A stretch of DNA of 64,000 bases from Chanos chanos (taxonomy: Eukaryota > Chordata > Actinopteri > Gonorynchiformes > Chanidae). The DNA lies in contig NC_044509.1 in the NCBI RefSeq assembly GCF_902362185.1, forward strand, positions 7,124,947 to 7,188,946, written 5' to 3'. The position numbers and the translations under genes are program-made. The notes below the pieces were generated by a model, which had not been told where the DNA came from, searched no databases, and saw nothing but the letters and a program-made list of their open reading frames with translations. Position 1 is the stretch's first letter. Each line of letters starts with the position of its first letter. Below are positions 44,956 through 58,591 of this stretch, in pieces.

Positions 44956-47900
44956 ATGCCCGGCAACGGGTTATCTACGCGAATCCAGCAGTTTCTTGCA
45001 CCGGAGGAGCGTAGCAGAGTAGACATTCAGGTGACATTTTTCAGCACCATCTTATTTCTTGCGCAGTTCTATCAAAACCATACAATCAGCTGTCTTGGTA
45101 ATTCCAGCTAACTTGATATCATGTCTACTTGACCACATTACGCTTGAGAAATTGTGAGAACAGAGAGTTTAGAGCGGACATTAGCGCCCATATGTCGTTA
45201 GCTACCAAGCTAGCTGACTATCTCGGAATGCTTTAGGGTCCTTTCCACCGGCTTGCACAGCAAATGGACGACATTCTGGGAGATGGCGGAATTCTTAAAG
45301 AAGTTATCCATCCAGGTGATGGACCACCTATCCCAAGTGATGCATCAGTGTGGGGTAAGAAATTTATACGACCAGTGGGCCGTCCCCCTATATACTCCAC
45401 AGAGTAATGTCAGTGACCATTGGACCATCCCCCCTGTTGAAAAATAACAAATCGCCCGCTACATACGACAGACCCTTTCTGTCGACCAAAACATAAAAGT
45501 TTTTAACCCTAGTTCTGCCGAGACATTAACATGCCAGTACTTTTTGACAGTACATTTTTCAGGCTTTCTGGAGTACTCTGACCGTCCATTCGAGACCACT
45601 AATCACATGAAATACCCTCGAATGATGAAGCTGGGTAAAGGTGAGATGACGGCCAAATTTTGTTATCAGGGTCGTTACAGTTGCTCTTCCACTGGGAGAC
45701 ACCCTGTCTTTTCCCCCACACTTGGCAGATATGACCCTGTTTGGCCTTACCTTGGGTCTTTTGACCATGAAGAAAGGGGAGTTCTCCAGGTTTCTCTTAC
45801 AGCCTAAATATGCCTTTGGGGACATGGGGTGTCCACCTCTTATTCCACCACTGGCGACTGTTCTCTATGAGGTTCAGGTGCTAGACTTCTTGGATTCGGC
45901 CCAGGTGGATGAATTCTTTGCGCTGTCTCCGGTAAGCTGTTTAACTAACATTGTGTCAAGTTTTGTTTATTTGTTTGTTTGTTTGTTTACTAGGTTTTTG
46001 AGTTTAAAATGTCACCCGCACCTTCACCATTTTATTCTATCATAAGGTCACATGAGAAAATGCCCCCCAGTCTGTTTTAGTTGTGTCTTGGAAATCTTCC
46101 TTTAATTGTTGTGGTTTTGTGGTTTGTTCTGTGCTGGGTGGTCATGGAAGATGAATTATTATCACACTGTTTTCCACTTCAGTTTCTTTTTATTTCAGGC
46201 AGAACAGAATGCTGCCTCTTTATCCATGTTGGTCAATGTAGTTGACACAGAGCGTAACTTTGGCAACCGCTGTTTCAACAAGGGCCATTACGAGGATGCC
46301 AAGGACAGATACAAACAGGTAGTTACAACTCTCATGCCATTTCCCCTTTAATGTTGCCAAAATATCTTTTTTTTTTTTTTTTCTGGTCTATTCCATAGTC
46401 TTACATATTTTTCTTTCCTGAGCAAAAAAACATTGCTGACCGTTTTCCAAACAAATTTGATAAAAATCTTTAACTAAAGTACACGTTTAATTCAAATTCT
46501 GATTTGGTTTCATATTTCTCTGTGAAACCAGCAATGAATCATTACTTTTCTGGTAGTCCATGTTGTAGAGATTCATACCACCTGTTAAAACACATGTTGT
46601 TTAAGCTACTGTTATTTTTCAAGTATATTACAAGCATGCATGCATGCAAGCACAGCCCTGTCATAAGAAATAAGTTGTTCCTTGCTTTTGACAATACCTA
46701 TTCGGTTTACCAGATTAAAAGGAAATCATTTAAGTATCAAACTTAGGTGAAGCTGAGAGACTTGCACAGTTGCTCTTAGATGTAAGAGAGTCAGTAGTGC
46801 TTTTTGTCCAATCAAAAACTTTAAAGGGCTGTCTACCACGCCCACCAGTAAATAATTTTAATGTTCATGTTACTTAGAGACTGAGTCATTACTTTCTGAA
46901 TTGCATGTATATTCACAATTTGTCGATAATCCTATTGGCTCTGCTTTGTGCTTAGGCGATGTGTCTTCTGAAGAATCGGGAACCTAAGGACGAGGACGAA
47001 TCAAAGCAGATAATGGAAGCTCAGCTGCCCCTGCTCCTCAATCTCTCCTTCACATACCTCAGACTGGAGAAACCCAACAAGGCCCTGCGGTATGGCCAGA
47101 AGGCACTCAAGATCAACCCGAAGAACACCAAAGCACTCTTCCGCTGTGGCCAGGTGAAGCCTTTGAAATCTACTTGATATTTATGTAGAGGAAAAATTCA
47201 TCTAGAGTTATCTAGAGTAAGAATCAGGTCAGGTTGTGCCACTGTCTGGCACGGTTTGGCTTAATTTTCTCCAAATGCAACACAAACAAACCTAAAAGCA
47301 ACGGGATTGGCTTTGGAACCTGCCACTTTGTCGTGTAGGAAAAGAACTAAGCAGTTCTCCAGAACACAATCAGTGGATACCAGCAGACAACAACTACCTG
47401 ACTGTCAGTCTAAACATGGGTGTTACCAACATTGTCTTTGTGGAAATACATGTGACTCGATGATAGCTGATCTGATGACCTTCTCTTTTGATTGTTGTGT
47501 TATCTGTCAAGCTCTGAAAAAGATCTGCTAACAAAAGGGTGTGTGATGATTTTTGACATCCAGTTTTTCTCCACCCTGTCATCCACACTGATTCTTTTTT
47601 TACCTGCATTTCAACTGTCAGTGTCTTTGCCTAACTGCAGTTTCTCATTTTTCAACGATTTGAACTTTGAATTGTCGCGACTGTCTGACTGAATTATATA
47701 ATTAGGGGTTAATTGAGAGATGCTTCCAATATTCGTAATGCAACGTAGATGATGAAAATATTGAAAAACTTACACACTCCTAAAAACCAGTCATATTTAT
47801 TCTCATATGCACCACATGGCTCTACATCCCCAAACTGAGTTGAACACGTGACAGTGTCTCTGTCTGTTATTTGTCCTGAATTAGTTATACATTAATGCAC

Positions 47901-48535
47901 ATGAAGTATTGGAGCGCTGTAAATGGGCAGGTGTGTATTGACCTCCTGATGTACTAAGACTGAATCACATGCTTTACAAAATGGGGAAGACTTCAAGGTC
48001 TAAAAAGTCTCAAAGTATGCAAGTATTATTTGGGACATTTGACTTGTTCAGAGACATGAAATATGATGAAATATTGTTGCATGCCGTTCTACTTTTAAAT
48101 ACGTCTGCTCTTAACAAGATGATTATTGATTATAGACAGTCTCTCGTTGTTTGTGTTATTGGTTTAAATCCGACAGGTTACTGCATTCAGCTGCGATCTT
48201 GTAAGCTTCGCAGGAAGCTGTAATTGATGGTTGTGTTTTCAGGCCTGCTTAGACCTGTGTGATTATGAAAAAGCCCAAGATTACCTCATACAAGCTCAAG
48301 CAAAAAAGCCGTTTGATGCCGACATCAATAACCTACTGAAGAAACTGGCAATGTAAGTATTTAAAGGTATTACATGATTGACTTACTTGCCTTGTGGTCT
48401 TAGATGGAAAGGGCAGGAGTAACCAGAAAACACGTTCTAATTCTGCTTTTCAGCTGCTACAAGGACTGCCTGGACAAGGAAAAGGACATGTTCTCCAAGA
48501 TGTTTAATGGTTGCAGTCAGCCAGCAAACAAGTAA
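44956..48535 (+). CDS. fkbp6: Inactive peptidyl-prolyl isomerase FKBP6
   Basis: Eight exons join in frame: 44956-45030, 45237-45354, 45551-45640, 45729-45931, 46199-46318, 46956-47153, 48243-48352 and 48454-48535, giving 331 residues (human 327). The FKBP-type domain covers about residues 30-150: GILKEVIHPGDG, FSGFLEYSDRPFETT, MTLFGLTLGLLTMKKGE, YAFGDMGCPPLIPP. A TPR region follows: NFGNRCFNKGHYEDAKDRYKQ, LNLSFTYLRLEKPNKALRYGQKAL, LFRCGQACLDLCDYEKAQDYL. In mammals FKBP6 acts with HSP90 as a co-chaperone in piRNA loading and is needed for male meiosis; it lacks isomerase activity. AATAAA at 48762-48767 fits its end. Its neighbour downstream is fzd9, as in the human Williams region. Confidence 0.97.
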
Positions 48536-48761
48536 AAGTAAGAATGGATTGTGGTCCTAATGCCAAAGTATCTGCTCAACTTAATAATGTAGTGCCACTT
48601 TCTGTCGTCACCACTAGGGGGCAGTGCACGAGTAGACACGGGATGAAAAGCTGGCTTGGTCTGACAAGCAAACTTTTCAAACCCTCGATAAAGTTTGCTG
48701 TGTAGTCCGTATCCTCTCTGTCTCTGCGTACTGGAACTATAGGGCATAAGTCTAAATGTTC

Positions 48762-48767
48762 AATAAA
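48762..48767 (+). terminator. Poly(A) signal of fkbp6
   Basis: AATAAA 227 bases after the fkbp6 stop codon. Confidence 0.65.
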
Positions 48768-51700
48768 CATCCACATTTTGTTTTTATTGGTCAGCACTGC
48801 ATTGTCTTCTATTGTTAATCATACATTTTTTGTTAGCCTTTTATGTTAGCTGACTTACCAGAACAAGAGAAGTTGTGACTGTGAATAGTGCTTTCAGTTC
48901 CTTTAAAAGTTCCACAGAAATGACATGTGAGGTTTAGAACCTGTATACAACACAGTTAATTTAACATTAATTCTCAATTGATGTTTTTTTTTGTTTGTTT
49001 GTTTATCTGTTTTTGTGGGGGGGTTTATGCCTACTGCTTCCCCTTTGTTCATGAGTCATGTTTGCTCAGTGTTGTCAGCTGTGCTGGAAAAAAAAAAAAA
49101 AAGTCTGATTTGTGAGGCTGTTCAAGTGTGAAAGTTACTTTTGTTTCCAAATCAATGTTGTTTTGACTTTTGCTGATGCACCTTAAGTAGTAAAGCCTTT
49201 CTATTAACCTGCTTTAATCAGTGGAAGTCATTGCCATCCTTATAGTCTGATGTGATGATCCTTTATGCATTTCTGTTCTCTGTATATTCTATATTACTGC
49301 ATTATTTTTGTCATGAATATGCATTTTCAGATGTATCTGTAGGTGTTTAGCCTAATACATCACTGCCTGTTTTGGGACAGATGCTATGAACCAGTTTTAT
49401 CAGTTTTAAAAGAATGATTTCAGCACATTATTCTAAATAATTTATAGACTGGATGAGTGGCGTTTGCTGAAGTAGCATGTTAATGATTGCGCAGCTGTTT
49501 GAAATCGAGTTTAATTTAACCGTGGTCTCTCTCTTATTCTAAGATTCATGCTTAAGGCGCCAGACACAAAGATTGAGAGACATACACTTATGCTGGACAC
49601 ACACACACGCGCACACACACACACACTATTTGAATCCAGCATTTCCAAATTTCTTTTCCATGTTCCTTGGACAAGTTCACGGTTTCCTGGCTATTTGTCT
49701 GCCAGTTTAAGCCTGTTAGCGATCTAGCCATGCTAATAAAGTTTGAACATTAGAAAACATATACATGACAACCATCACAAAGTAATATCACATCATAGCC
49801 CCAATTACCATCGCCCATTGCCACGATTACATCAAGCTAACTCGGCCTATTCTGTTTGACTGTTCTGACAGGATTAGGAGAAAAACAACATCTTGATGTA
49901 TGAGGTTACTGTATTGAGAGAATGTCTAGTTCGTCAAAGCTGGTAACCTCTGGAAGGTCACATTCAGTGTGGGCTTTGCTGAACAGAAGTTCTTTGAGTG
50001 GGCGGTCTTTCTCCCTTTGCCGTATGCTTTGGCACGGTTTTGGGTCCTCTTGCGCTCAGGGGCCGTAGAGATTGAAAGCCATAAAAGCTCACCTGTTATA
50101 ACTGGCAGAGGGTGTGCGGAGACCGCGAACGTCCCGCGGATGGTGTGGCTTTGCCCCGTCTCTCAACGTCTTCGCTAGAGCAAAGCCGCGATTGTTTACC
50201 AGAAGTGCCTGGGCACGAATGTTAGTCAAGGCCCTGTGCAAGCTGCTCAGGAGCACTGACCACACATGCTGGTCAAAAACAAAACAGCAAACAAACAAAA
50301 AAAAAAAACCTCTTTATTGCTGACTTTGTGAAGTGGTTACAGTGGGAATCGGGGGTCGTATTATAATCGGAGCGAAACTGGTTATATAACGCAAGGAGAG
50401 CTCAAAACAAGCGTAGATTGTGCGAGCAGTTATTAATCATATCGTCTGTAGCTGGTTGTTGGAGCGACTGCCTGAGGTTTGGAACGGCAGTGGTAGAGGG
50501 TATTTATTATTGCCGTGTTGTTTTTGTTTTGGTTCTAAGCCCAGGAACACTCGGGCAGGTTGATATTTACTTTTCTGCTTCCTAGGACTTTCTTTTCTTT
50601 TAATGTCAGGAAGACTTGGGTACCAACATTAACATGAACCAGACTGAAGACGGAGTCGCGCGCGTGCACGGATTGAAGTTTATTATCGTTGACCCTCTCC
50701 AACGTGCCGTGGGTTCTTCGGTTGGCGGAGGTTGGGGGCTGAGGTCTGCCTTTCCCCTTGGCTTTTACTGCTGTTTTTCAGTCAAACCCGCAACGTCCTG
50801 TCAGGTCTGTTATTCGTTCTCGGCCTGGCGTGATGGAGGTGACATGCCCTGTGGCGTGTGCGTTTGCCGTGTAGCGTTTTATGCCAAGGGGTTTTTTTGT
50901 TTTTTTTTTTGCAGCTAACTATTTGAACATTTCCATAGAGCACTTGGACTAATAAAGGCACGGTTCGTCCCGACTGACTGAAATATATTCCCAATAATAT
51001 TAAAGAGCCTGTGAAGAAATCTGCTCTCTTACAATTGTAACATTTTTACTCTCTGACAAATTTATGCTCATATGACCAGTTTTATAGTCAAGTTTCTTTT
51101 TTTTTTTTTTTTTTTTTAAGACTTTCAGGCTTTCAGTATTCGTGTATTCCAGAGTTGTCCTTTTTGGACTACACGCTTTTTTGGTTTTGAATATATTTGC
51201 ATCTATTACAGCCTTCGTTCTGTAGAAGGAAAATTAAAAAAAAAAAAAAAAAAAGGAGATTCTGACTCACGTCAAGGGATCGTTTCTGGCCTTTTCTGAC
51301 TTTTTGATGAAGCCAAAATAAGATAATCTGTCTCTGCACTGCATCATTTCATTTACTCCACAACAAAAGAAAACAGTGTTTTAACCAACCTCATCAGATC
51401 AGCTGGCCTGCACAGGGGCCAAGTAATAAGTTAACAATTAGTAATTGTTAACAAGACGTTGAAAGGCAATATTTCGGTCATTTATTTCGCCCTGTTAATT
51501 GGATCCAGGTTTTAATTACGCAAAAGAAGTTCTGGAATATTGAATACAACATTCAGTACAGAGGATATGGTCGAATGCATTTACTGAATACGATTTCAAA
51601 AAGTAAAGAAATAAATAAACGAATGAATAAACAGCTGAGTTCGTTTTCCCAGAGCATTACTTGAAGCGGTTGATAAGTGTGTCCAGAACAGTCCATTCAG

Positions 51701-51843
51701 AGACACGCCTAGCGCTGTTACAACAGTTGCAGGGCACGGCATGTTTAGACTGGGTGAGACTGGAGACGGCATGGATTCATTTGTAGACGGGGGCGAGCAT
51801 GCAAACTGGAAGCAGATAAAATCTCAAGATGAAATGCAGAGAC

Positions 51844-51878
<35 letters not shown>

Positions 51879-53703
51879 CTTCCAAGCCGTAGAGCGTTCC
51901 TGGTGAAAGAGAGATTGGAGAAAGAGTTAGAGATCTAGGAGGAAGGCTTAACTGATTAGATAACGCTCACACGCACAGGGAGAACTGGGAATGCCACCCA
52001 TCGCTAGTGATGCTATCGGAACTTCCATTTGCCAAGTCGGGATGATACAAGGCAGCAATCTGAGGCAGGTTGATGCTTGAAACATACAATGTGTTTTTTT
52101 GTTGTTGTTGTTTTTGTTACTGTCTTGACTGTTGAGACTCACCAAAGCAATGTAATAAATTTCACACTACAGCTGCTCTTTAACACTTGACTAATTCTGT
52201 TTGGGAGGGGGGGGGTGCGATCGGTTCTGATATCAACAAGTACCTTGTGTTAAGCAAAAGGCGCGTTCGCAGTCGTCGGGGTGATGATGGCCAATCAAAT
52301 TGAGATCCAAGAAATTGTGAAGATTAGCACTGCGCTTTGGAATTTTACGGCCAGGGGAGAGTTTGGAGCGGCTGTTGCGTCTAGTTCAGCCTGATGGTCG
52401 TGATGACAGACGAGCGGCTTTTCAGACGTCTGGACTCTCTCTGAGAGGCCGCAGCGTGCCACAGAGAGCGTTTGGATCGAACGCTCGAACATCTGAGTGA
52501 TTCAGGCTCGGTCTCCTTGTGGCCACAAACTCCATTTAAACAATGGTTGTGAAGTAAGATGTCAGACTTTTCTACCGAGAGGAAGAAAAAAAAAAAAGTC
52601 TCAACATCAAGCCCTTAAATCACGTTGGTTTGGTATTAGTTGAGTGTGATTCATTGTATAAGAACTTAGGAGCGCTTTTCTTTCCTTCGCATTTGGGCCT
52701 TGGTCTCCGTCTGCCAGGCTGGTGTCCTATTCATAGTCTCTTTACTGAGACCTAGATTCCACTTCCAGAAAAGTCCGAGCGATATGTCTGCCCCCTCACT
52801 TTCACTTCTTATTGAACATTTTCCTTCACTTCCAGAATAACAGCATACCTTACATAGAGAGGGAAAGGTGGGAAGAAGAGGGTAAAAAAAAAAAGAAAAA
52901 AAGAAAAGTAAAGAGAAAGGTGGACGTGTTTTTTCCCTCCTCGAGACACACCAGGCTTTTCACTGAACTCACCCACTCTCGTCTTATCTCGGAGAGCGAG
53001 TTCCTGTTTCGAAAAGCGGAGAATGAAGCCTCTCATTTTTTGGCGGGGGTGGGGGTGGGGGCGGAGGTGGGGTGTGGATGGGGAGGTGAGGGGGTGTAAA
53101 GGAGCAAGGGAACTCGCAGGGGGTGTAATAAAAAACAGCGCTGTTTTGTTAAACCCTTCGTGCATATAAAACCACCCCCCCCCCTCGCCCCACAACCGCC
53201 AACACCAACCCCCCCCCCCCCCCCCCCCCCCTTTCTCTAAGCCACTGTCTAATTACTTACAGATCTGACAGCTCAGCTTTTCCTAATGTTTTTCTTAATA
53301 GATTTCCTCCAAAAAAAAGACTTTTTTTTTTTAATTCCCATGTTAAACAATTACATTTTTAGACAGAGGGTAAGGGGTTTTTTTTTGTGTGGGACCAGAA
53401 CCTCACAAACCACAGAGCGGGACACCTCAGTGGGGACAGTGTTTCTTTGTCAGTTGTAAATATGACTGCCGGCACCCTGCTGGACAGTTTGTTCTGGCAC
53501 CGGGCACACTAGGTAGTAGGATGCCCCATGGCGGACCACAGACACCCTGGCGCCCCTTGGTTATTGTGAATGAAAGAGTGTATAGACGTAGAAAAGATGA
53601 AAGTTTACTACTCTATGCCTAGAAGAAACAATGTCCCAGATTTTTAAAGTACAACTCAAATTCTCAAATCTTTGCATTTTACCTTTTGGGCTTTTTGATA
53701 TGG

Positions 53704-53735
<32 letters not shown>

Positions 53736-56700
53736 ACTTAGATGTTTCTATATTTTGTGGTGTTTTCAAGCTATTTCGAGCCTTACATTTATGTCTGTGT
53801 TGTCCATTTTTAATATCTTCTTCTTCAGAATCAATATTTGAAGTATATACCTTTTTTTTTTTTTTTTTTAAACTCATGACTTTATGAATGAGTTGGGATC
53901 ATACTGTGATATTGCGTATAACATACCTGGGACAGAACAATAAAGATTTTCCAGAGTTTTCCAATGAGTCTCTACACCTCGACTATAGTACTCATATCAG
54001 GTAGTTGACCAACAAACGTTTCTGTGCCAAAAGCAGAACTACCATGCATAGCTTTAAAAGGCCAGGGGAGACCATTATCCTTCACTGCCAAGTGGACAAG
54101 TCTCTAATGCGAACTACTCATTTACTCAAAGTTTGAAAAAAAAAAAAAAAAAACAACTTTAAATGTGCCCTCAGGTTTGTTCCCTTTATTTTGTTTTCCT
54201 TTCCTTTAAAAACGCCCCTTTTTTTGGCCCCCAGCGCGTCGGACAAACCTAACGAAAACAGGTCTTAGTATATTTGCATGTCTTCTTACAAGCATCTCCT
54301 ACTGGCCTCGTATGAATGCACGCTTTTGTATCGACATGGAAATGTAACAAAACGTTGCCATTTTAAAGGCACAGCGATCATTAAAAAAACTTCATGAATT
54401 CACTGATTTAAATCCAAGCTTTTAATTAATTCTATACGTTATTTGAGAGTTGCACCCCCCCCCCCTCCCCCTTAGGCATCCCATTTCCAAGTGAGGCCTC
54501 AACAGCCGCTAAAAGAGTCACCCAACGAACGCAGTTAAGAGAAAAAGTCAAGTTGTGTTGTGTTTCGTGAGTAGGTTAGACCTTTGTGCTTGTCTCAATG
54601 TGAGCTTGTTGAGAAGCAGGAGCGAATGCCATCCCCTCTCCTATCAGATAGTGAGCAGGTATCTGTGTCATCTCCGACTTGTTCAGGCAGAGCGCACAGA
54701 TGTTTGCACTTCTCCGTGTGTATACAACTGTGTCATTGTTTCCTCGAAAATGATTGGCCGTCGTTTGGATTTTTGGACGTCAAAGTTGGGTAGCTCAGGA
54801 TATCTTGTGTAGACCTACTGCCATGTCTGATAATGAGAGATTTCCTCCTCTCTTTGCTACCACTAGTTACAGTAAGCACCCAGAACATTTGTTGATTTAA
54901 TTACATCGATGTTGTTTTTGGTGTTATTGCTGCTGTTATTAGTTGCCATAGTAGTAATTGTAGTTGTAGGTTTTTGAGTAGTGGATAGCGACAATGGTGC
55001 TAAGTTATGCATCCATTCCCTTTTGTCTGTTTAAGAACTTTTACTTTTTTAAAGTATTTTTTTTCCATGTTTGCATCAGGCTCTGTTGCGTTACCTTTAG
55101 CCTGAGTCTCACGAATTAGCTTATTGTTCATCAGACAATCGGAAGATGTTACCATTCCTAGAAGTTGTATTTATTTATTTATTTATTTTTCTTATATTCA
55201 GACACGGCTGGTGGAGTTAGCAGTCAGTGCTTGCTTAATTTCACATCATAAATCTCTGAAAAGCCAAGCAGCAATTTTCGAGAACAAGGACTGACATTGT
55301 GTGGCCCCTCCACTCCTCGCCAAAAATGACCATATATGTTTTTCTTTTCCGTTTTTTTTTTCTTTTTTTCTTCGCTCGCATGGAAAGAGAAGAATCAATG
55401 CTTTATGTGTGTGAAGGCCTTGTGTTTATGCTAGACTACCAGTGAGGGGAACGAGGGAAAAACCAGATTAGAAGGAGAGAGAGAGAGAGGGAAGGTGAGA
55501 TGGACGGATGGCTTGTACTGGCACGGAGAAATGGGGAGAGAAAGAGAACGAGGAGGAAAGAGAAAGAATCGACTCTTTGAGTGACAAGGAGTTGGGAACA
55601 TGGAACTGCTTGCCTCCAACTTTGGGAAAAATATGCAGAGAGGTGGGAATAAGGCAGGGTGTAGAAAAAGAACGCGTGAGTTCAGTACCAGCCCGGTGTG
55701 AATCTACTGAAGACTGTATTGCTTGTCACAGAGGGATAGAAGGTTCTGTAAAAAATATATATATATTGTCCAGTACTCTAACTTGTATAGACCTGTACTC
55801 TTTGATTCCGTTTGGTCGTTTTGCGAAATGTCAGTTAAAATGAGTTTTACATACAAACCCGAAAAAAAGCGCGTAGCGATCGAAGAACCTCGGTACCATG
55901 ACTGGGGTCTTTGTTTGCGCTGGTTTGGTATCTATGGCGCCAGACCCTTTGCTCAGTGTTGTTTTCATTGAGCCCCTGGATCTGTGGAAAATGCGAAAGC
56001 CTCGGGTTCAGTTTTTATCTTCTCTGCTTTAGCCCCGAAGACTCCACGCGCAGGATACCCCGCGCCGACCCCCCCCACCCCCCCCGCATCATAAATATCA
56101 CATTCTGACAGCCGACTCAGCATCAGCGGTGACACATATCTGGCACTTTGTTACTGTCGGGCTCTCTGTTCATCACTACGCCCTTGTGAACTCATGCCAA
56201 AGAGGTGCCACCTGATTCCTCTGGCTATCCACACCATATTAATAGGACTCGTTAGGTGCCCCTGACTTGTCGGTAACCCAAGTCGTGGAAAGAGAGCAGC
56301 AAAGGCTGTCCAATTTATTTTAATCTGTTAGGAAAAGATCGTCGGGCTGTGCGTCTGCTGCCCAGACAATTATAGTTTTGTTCTTTACATAAGTAGTGAC
56401 ATGTATGCCTCTCGCAGTAACACAGATGGCTCTGTTATAGAATCGGTTTCTTCCGTTTGCTTTCTTAGAGTGGCACTCGGGTTTGATCGTGTTATGTTTT
56501 TGGGCGTAAAGACTTTTTGTGATCTTTTTCAAGTCCCCAAGTTTTTAAAAAAATCAATCGAGAACGATTGCATTTTCTTTTCGATCCTCTGATGAGTTGC
56601 TATAATCCCTGATCCTCAGATAAGAGTGCGTTTTCTCCAGCAAACTCAAGCTAAGTCAAAGGCTTTGATTAGCCTGGAAACGTGCAGGTTTTCATAAATA

Positions 56701-56949
56701 TGGAAGAGCTGCTGAAATTACATAGCTTGTCTGACTGAATGTGACATATTTCGAAAAGATCTTATCCACGTACATAGGGCTCTTTGTCTCCGGCACAAGA
56801 ATGGGCAAATCGACACAGAAAACGTTCCAGTGTTAAGTAACTGGTGAGTGAGGATTATATAAACATTTTTTTTTTTCTTTTGAGTTTTAATATAAATCAA
56901 AACTCACCGGAGTTAATGCAGTTATGAAAGCACTGGAACACAAGCACCC

Positions 56950-57897
56950 TCTCTCAAGTAATTGTAACAGAGTAGGTGTGTCAAAAATGATGACAGCGTC
57001 CGTTGAACTAGTAAAAACTGCCTAAGGAACTCGAAGCAATGAAAGTTGACATTTACTGACTGGAAAAGACAGATGCTTAAGAAAAGTGTCGTTAAAGAAT
57101 TAAGGAACTTCAATCTACATCTTGATAAAAGCTAATCAGCCATTTATGGATGGACTGTCATTTTCTAATCAAGGCCAATATTTATCAACACACACTTTAT
57201 ATAATGAGCACAAAACCTGGACTATTGAACAGTGAAAGAAAGTAATATCATCTGACGGCCTTCTCTAACTCTTTTTCCTACATCTGGGCCAGTTTTTTCG
57301 GAGAAGGGAAAGGAATCCGTTGAGCGTATCCATCCCAGCTCTCAGACATGTTTGTGGATTCGTTAGTAAAGGTGCAGCACCATTTGGTGCCGAAGCAGGT
57401 ACACCATGGAAGTCAGCTGTTATGATTATTACTCTACAGCGTGGAATTACCACCAAGGAATAGTAAACCATTTTAAATGACCAACCACACCCAGTATGGC
57501 TAATAATATTGCAAGATATTCCCAAATTACAAGACGATTAGGCCATCATAGACGCTGAAAGGCACATTTAAGTGTAATCTCTTGAAGTACAGAATTAAGT
57601 CAAATAATTGCCATAGTCTCCACAATCACCAAATCTAAACATAACTGAGACCTTCACTGGAAGATCAGAGACATTTTATGCCAGGTAGATTCCTTCCTTC
57701 TTCATCTTTTAAAGAATTAGAGCTTTTTCTTCTTTAGGACTGGCCAAAAATCCCACTACAGACACTTTGAAGCTACTATACCAGGGTTCCAAGGCAGACT
57801 AACTCCATTCTAAAGGTAAAGGACAGTCCAACTCCTGATTAGTTATTAAATTTTCAAATATTTTTGGTGTTTTTGTTATTTTGGCTACTCCCTGTAA
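56950..57897 (+). mobile_element. Decayed Tc1/mariner-like transposon
   Basis: Broken frames recall Tc1 transposase: words like TIEQWKKV near 57220-57245, and SPQSPNLNITE near 57630-57655, the analogue of the conserved QSPDLNPIE around the second catalytic aspartate. The right end reads TTTTGGCTACTCCCTGTA (about 57879-57896), a Tc1-type terminal repeat. No matching left end was found. Many stops and shifts; long dead. Confidence 0.65.
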
Positions 57898-58540
57898 TTT
57901 GGAAATGAATTCCAGGTAAATGTAAACCCTGGCAAATAGCTTTTGCAAATTTGCATGGCACAGGAGTCATGGCTGTTTGGCTGAGGCGATCAAGGACAGA
58001 GTTTAAGTATCTTTGAAATGCAAGCGGTTAATAATATACCACGTCTTTGTAGTTTTAATGTAAATAGTTTCACAACTCATTTGAAGTTCAAGGACGGAAT
58101 AGTTAAACCACTCACAGGAGGAGTTTCAAAAAGCCGTCAAAGGTTTTGCACATATTTGTATACAAGTCATCGTTACTTTGATGATGAATTCGAAACTTCA
58201 GATGCATAAACAAATACTTAACAACAGCCGCACATTAAGATATAAGAAACGATTATCAGTTTAGGCCTCTTTTGCTCTTCCTAACTAAAAACTAACATCA
58301 TGATCCATTATGCCTCAGCTGTTCTGAGAGCCACGGAGCCAATCGAAAGGCAGTGTGCCCATACCTGAAATCAACCAATCTGGCTTTCCCTCTTAGCACA
58401 TGTTCATCTATGGGACGCTGGTTTAAAAGGCTGCCCAGAGGGGAGTTGTTCCTGTGTGTTGTCCAAGCATGGGAATACATGGAAATATGAGGTCTTTCAA
58501 GACTGCCTGGCATCTTCACTATGTGCTTAGTGTCAGACTG

Positions 58541-58543
<3 letters not shown>

Positions 58544-58587
<44 letters not shown>
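58544..58587. repeat. (CT)n microsatellite
   Basis: Uninterrupted CT run of about 22 units in the fzd9 upstream interval. Confidence 0.95.

Positions 58588-58591
<4 letters not shown>

Noticed and set aside
50616-50918. 100-codon frame in the fzd9 upstream interval
   Set aside because: No homology, no splice partners and a poly-T end; taken as chance.
57265-57525. 86-codon minus-strand frame
   Set aside because: Antisense to the decayed Tc1-like element.
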